From positions 353 through 6,487 of the forward strand of contig DFYG01000177.1 in NCBI GenBank assembly GCA_002382605.1: a stretch of DNA of 6,135 bases, read 5' to 3'. Every line of letters starts with the position of its first letter. Positions within the stretch are counted from its first letter, which is position 1. This DNA is from Synergistaceae bacterium UBA4088. Its GTDB lineage: Bacteria > Synergistota > Synergistia > Synergistales > Thermovirgaceae. Below, in pieces: positions 4,731 through 6,135 of the stretch. The notes beneath the pieces are model-generated. The model made no database searches, was not told where the DNA came from, and worked only from the letters and a program-made list of their open reading frames with translations. The translations under genes and the position numbers were made by a program.

Positions 4731-5978
4731 GTGAGTCTGAAGCGGGAGGCCCTGAAATACGTTAAAAATCCCTTGAAAATCATTCCGAGGCTGGAGGCAA
4801 AGATCACGGAACCGTTCAACCGTGTTCTTGCGCTTGCCTGGGTGCGCCTGAACGGGGTTGAAAGGCTTTGCGCAGGGCGCAGGATCTTCCTTTTCGGCGC
4901 TTTCGGCGGGCGCCGATACGGCGACAACAGCGTGGCTCTTTTCGAGCACATGGTAGAACACCATCCTGAAGTTGATTCGTACTGGGTGATGCGGAAGGAT
5001 GTCTATAAGGAACACTTGAGATTTGGGCGACTCCCGTTTCCCGATAAAGTGGTTTTCAAGGGCAGTTTTCGTGCGAACATTCTGGCTTTGATCGCGCAAG
5101 TGCATGTCTATTCCCATGGGCATTACGACGTGACGGATTATTCCAGGGATATTCTGGCGAAAACGTGTCTGGTTCTGTTGGGTCACGGGGTAACCGCTTT
5201 AAAAAAAAAGACCTTCAAGTCTCGTGCGTCAGACCATGAGATCGCAGGCATGGCCGCAACGGCTGATTTCGTCATCGCAGGTTCCGAGCAGGAAGTCAGG
5301 ATAAAGAATGAAGAGTGGCATATACCCATTGAAAAGATCATCCTTACGGGCTTGCCTCGTTATGACAGGCTGCTCCGGTTGAGCAGGGAACAGAAATCCA
5401 GTGGAGAGGGCCGGATCCTTTACATGCCCACGTGGAGGGACTGGAACTCTCGACGCCTTTTGTTGAAAGGGAGTGAATTCTTTAGCCAGATAAGGGATTT
5501 TCTCGTGACTTCAGGTCTGGACGGTTATCTACATGCGAAAGGCGTCCGGCTTGATCTCTACATCCACATGTGGATGAGGGAGTTCTTTGATGACTTCAAA
5601 AAGGAATTCGATCTGCAGTCGGTGAACCTGTTACCTCAGATCATAGATATTCAGAAGATCATCGTTGATAGCTCACTCCTGATAACCGACTATTCAAGCG
5701 TATGCTGGGATTTCCTCCTTCTCGACAAGCCTGTGCTTTTCTACCAGCCCGATCTTGATGAATATGAAGAGAAACGGGGTGCCTACATCGACCTGAAGAA
5801 AGACCTGTTCGGACCTGTTGCGTACAATGGGCCTGCTGCAGCCGATCTGGTCAGACAGTTTGTCGAAAACAGATTCAACCCGGAACAATTCAAGGATCAG
5901 ATGGAGCGTATGAAAAAGTGGGCCTTCACGTACACTGATGACCGGAATTGTGAACGGGTTGCAGGATATTTAGTCTAG
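4731..5978 (+). CDS. CDP-glycerol glycerophosphotransferase family protein (TagB/TagF-like)
   Basis: Member of the Glyphos_transf family (Pfam PF04464), which moves glycerol- or ribitol-phosphate from a CDP-linked donor onto a glycan, classically in teichoic acid synthesis. Motifs numbered from GTG 4731 (415 aa): IFLFGAFGGRRYGDNS (52-67), a YWVMRK segment (84-89), VLLGHGVTALKK with the His-Gly motif (H152), ILTGLPRYDRLL (204-215), ILYMPTWRD (229-237), LYIHMW with H279, LLITDYSSVCWDF (316-328) and DLDEYEEKRGAYIDL (341-355). GTG 4731 is chosen because GAGGTG precedes it and the family-like sequence begins just after. The frame is open back to ATG 4521 (485 aa), but those 70 residues look unlike the family. 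It is probably a peripheral membrane protein. The C-terminus (DDRNCERVAGYLV) looks natural. I infer polyol-phosphate decoration or polymerisation of the locus glycan; the exact donor is unproven. Confidence 0.88.
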   Translation: MSLKREALKYVKNPLKIIPRLEAKITEPFNRVLALAWVRLNGVERLCAGRRIFLFGAFGGRRYGDNSVALFEHMVEHHPEVDSYWVMRKDVYKEHLRFGRLPFPDKVVFKGSFRANILALIAQVHVYSHGHYDVTDYSRDILAKTCLVLLGHGVTALKKKTFKSRASDHEIAGMAATADFVIAGSEQEVRIKNEEWHIPIEKIILTGLPRYDRLLRLSREQKSSGEGRILYMPTWRDWNSRRLLLKGSEFFSQIRDFLVTSGLDGYLHAKGVRLDLYIHMWMREFFDDFKKEFDLQSVNLLPQIIDIQKIIVDSSLLITDYSSVCWDFLLLDKPVLFYQPDLDEYEEKRGAYIDLKKDLFGPVAYNGPAAADLVRQFVENRFNPEQFKDQMERMKKWAFTYTDDRNCERVAGYLV

Positions 5979-5986
5979 GAGTCTGT

Positions 5987-5999
5987 CGGGCTTAGCCCG
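5987..5999. repeat. Compact hairpin after the last gene
   Basis: CGGGC-TTA-GCCCG forms a perfect 5-bp GC stem with a 3-base loop, starting 9 bases after the TAG at 5976-5978. No T-tract follows on either strand, so it is not a canonical intrinsic terminator, although it may help define the 3' ends of the two convergent genes. The surrounding GTCTGTCGGGCTTAG could instead be part of an insertion-sequence terminal repeat. Confidence 0.4.
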
Positions 6000-6006
6000 C
6001 TCATTG

Positions 6007-6034
6007 TAGCAGGGGGGTCATAGCAGGGGGGGCA
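6007..6034. repeat. Two-copy 14-bp G-rich tandem repeat
   Basis: TAGCAGGGGGGTCA (6007-6020) is followed directly by TAGCAGGGGGGGCA (6021-6034), 13 of 14 identical. The runs of six and seven G are the longest in the window. The repeat lies between the convergent 3' ends of the glycerophosphotransferase gene and a minus-strand frame. Confidence 0.7.
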
Positions 6035-6049
6035 GGCCTACGCTTTTGA

Positions 6050-6135
6050 CTATTTCAGGTTTTCAGCTAACCTCTTTAGCTCTTCCCTCAGATCCTTGTC
6101 CCTTTCCATCATGTTCTCAAACCTGCCGCAGGCAC
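6050..6135 (-). CDS. 3' end of a convergent minus-strand gene, unidentified
   Basis: Read on the minus strand, 27 codons are open from the right edge to a TAG (complement of 6050-6052). The peptide ends FENMMERDKDLREELKRLAENLK (shown here without its first four residues), with a strongly charged, regularly spaced Glu/Lys/Leu pattern typical of an amphipathic C-terminal helix, which suggests real coding sequence rather than chance. The other two minus-strand frames hit stops within this stretch. The gene body lies outside the window. A transposase or small regulatory protein is possible, but the fragment is too short to name. Confidence 0.5.
   Translation of the reverse strand, partial: ACGRFENMMERDKDLREELKRLAENLK

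Noticed and set aside
5987..5999. The hairpin after the last gene as a standard rho-independent terminator
   Set aside because: The stem is only 5 bp and no T-run follows on either strand.

Overview
The window is a stretch of a bacterial surface-polysaccharide (LPS O-antigen, capsule or exopolysaccharide) biosynthesis locus. Five consecutive plus-strand genes fill about 85% of it: a GT2 glycosyltransferase cut by the left edge, a GT4 glycosyltransferase, an ELM1-family (Pfam Mito_fiss_Elm1, formerly DUF1022) putative glycosyltransferase, a second GT4 glycosyltransferase, and a TagB/TagF-type CDP-glycerol glycerophosphotransferase homologue. Base composition is near 50% GC, ribosome binding sites are strong (GGGGAG, AGGAG, GAGGTG), and TTG and GTG starts are common. 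ELM1-family proteins are typical of Gram-negative bacteria, so I infer a Gram-negative host, possibly Desulfobacterota-like. The lineage is a guess from style, not a demonstrated match.

Layout: 1-825 GT2 (5' end missing); 826-1022 spacer with a hairpin across the GT2 stop and a 25-codon upstream ORF; 1023-2063 GT4 starting at TTG; 2064-2298 spacer with a purine-rich direct repeat, a 51-codon ORF and a small palindrome; 2299-3477 ELM1-family protein; 3474-4499 second GT4, coupled to the ELM1 gene by a TTGA start/stop overlap; 4500-4730 spacer with a GC-rich inverted repeat and an 11-codon mini-ORF with a strong ribosome binding site; 4731-5978 glycerophosphotransferase homologue (preferred GTG start); 5979-6135 a 13-base hairpin, a two-copy G-rich 14-bp tandem repeat and the 3' end of a convergent minus-strand reading frame. 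The last stretch looks like a boundary and could be the edge of a mobile element.

Working together (inference): the GT2 and GT4 enzymes, and probably the ELM1 protein, would add sugars in turn to a lipid-linked or core acceptor on the cytoplasmic face of the inner membrane. The TagF-like enzyme would add a polyol phosphate, giving a glycerol-phosphate (or related) decorated glycan. No sugar-nucleotide synthesis, flippase, polymerase or ABC export gene is visible. The most notable points are the ELM1-family gene translationally coupled to a GT4, the teichoic-acid-type transferase in a probably Gram-negative locus, substitutions at usually conserved positions in all three recognisable glycosyltransferases, and unusually long 200-235 bp spacers that share a purine-rich motif. 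I see no convincing previously undescribed system.
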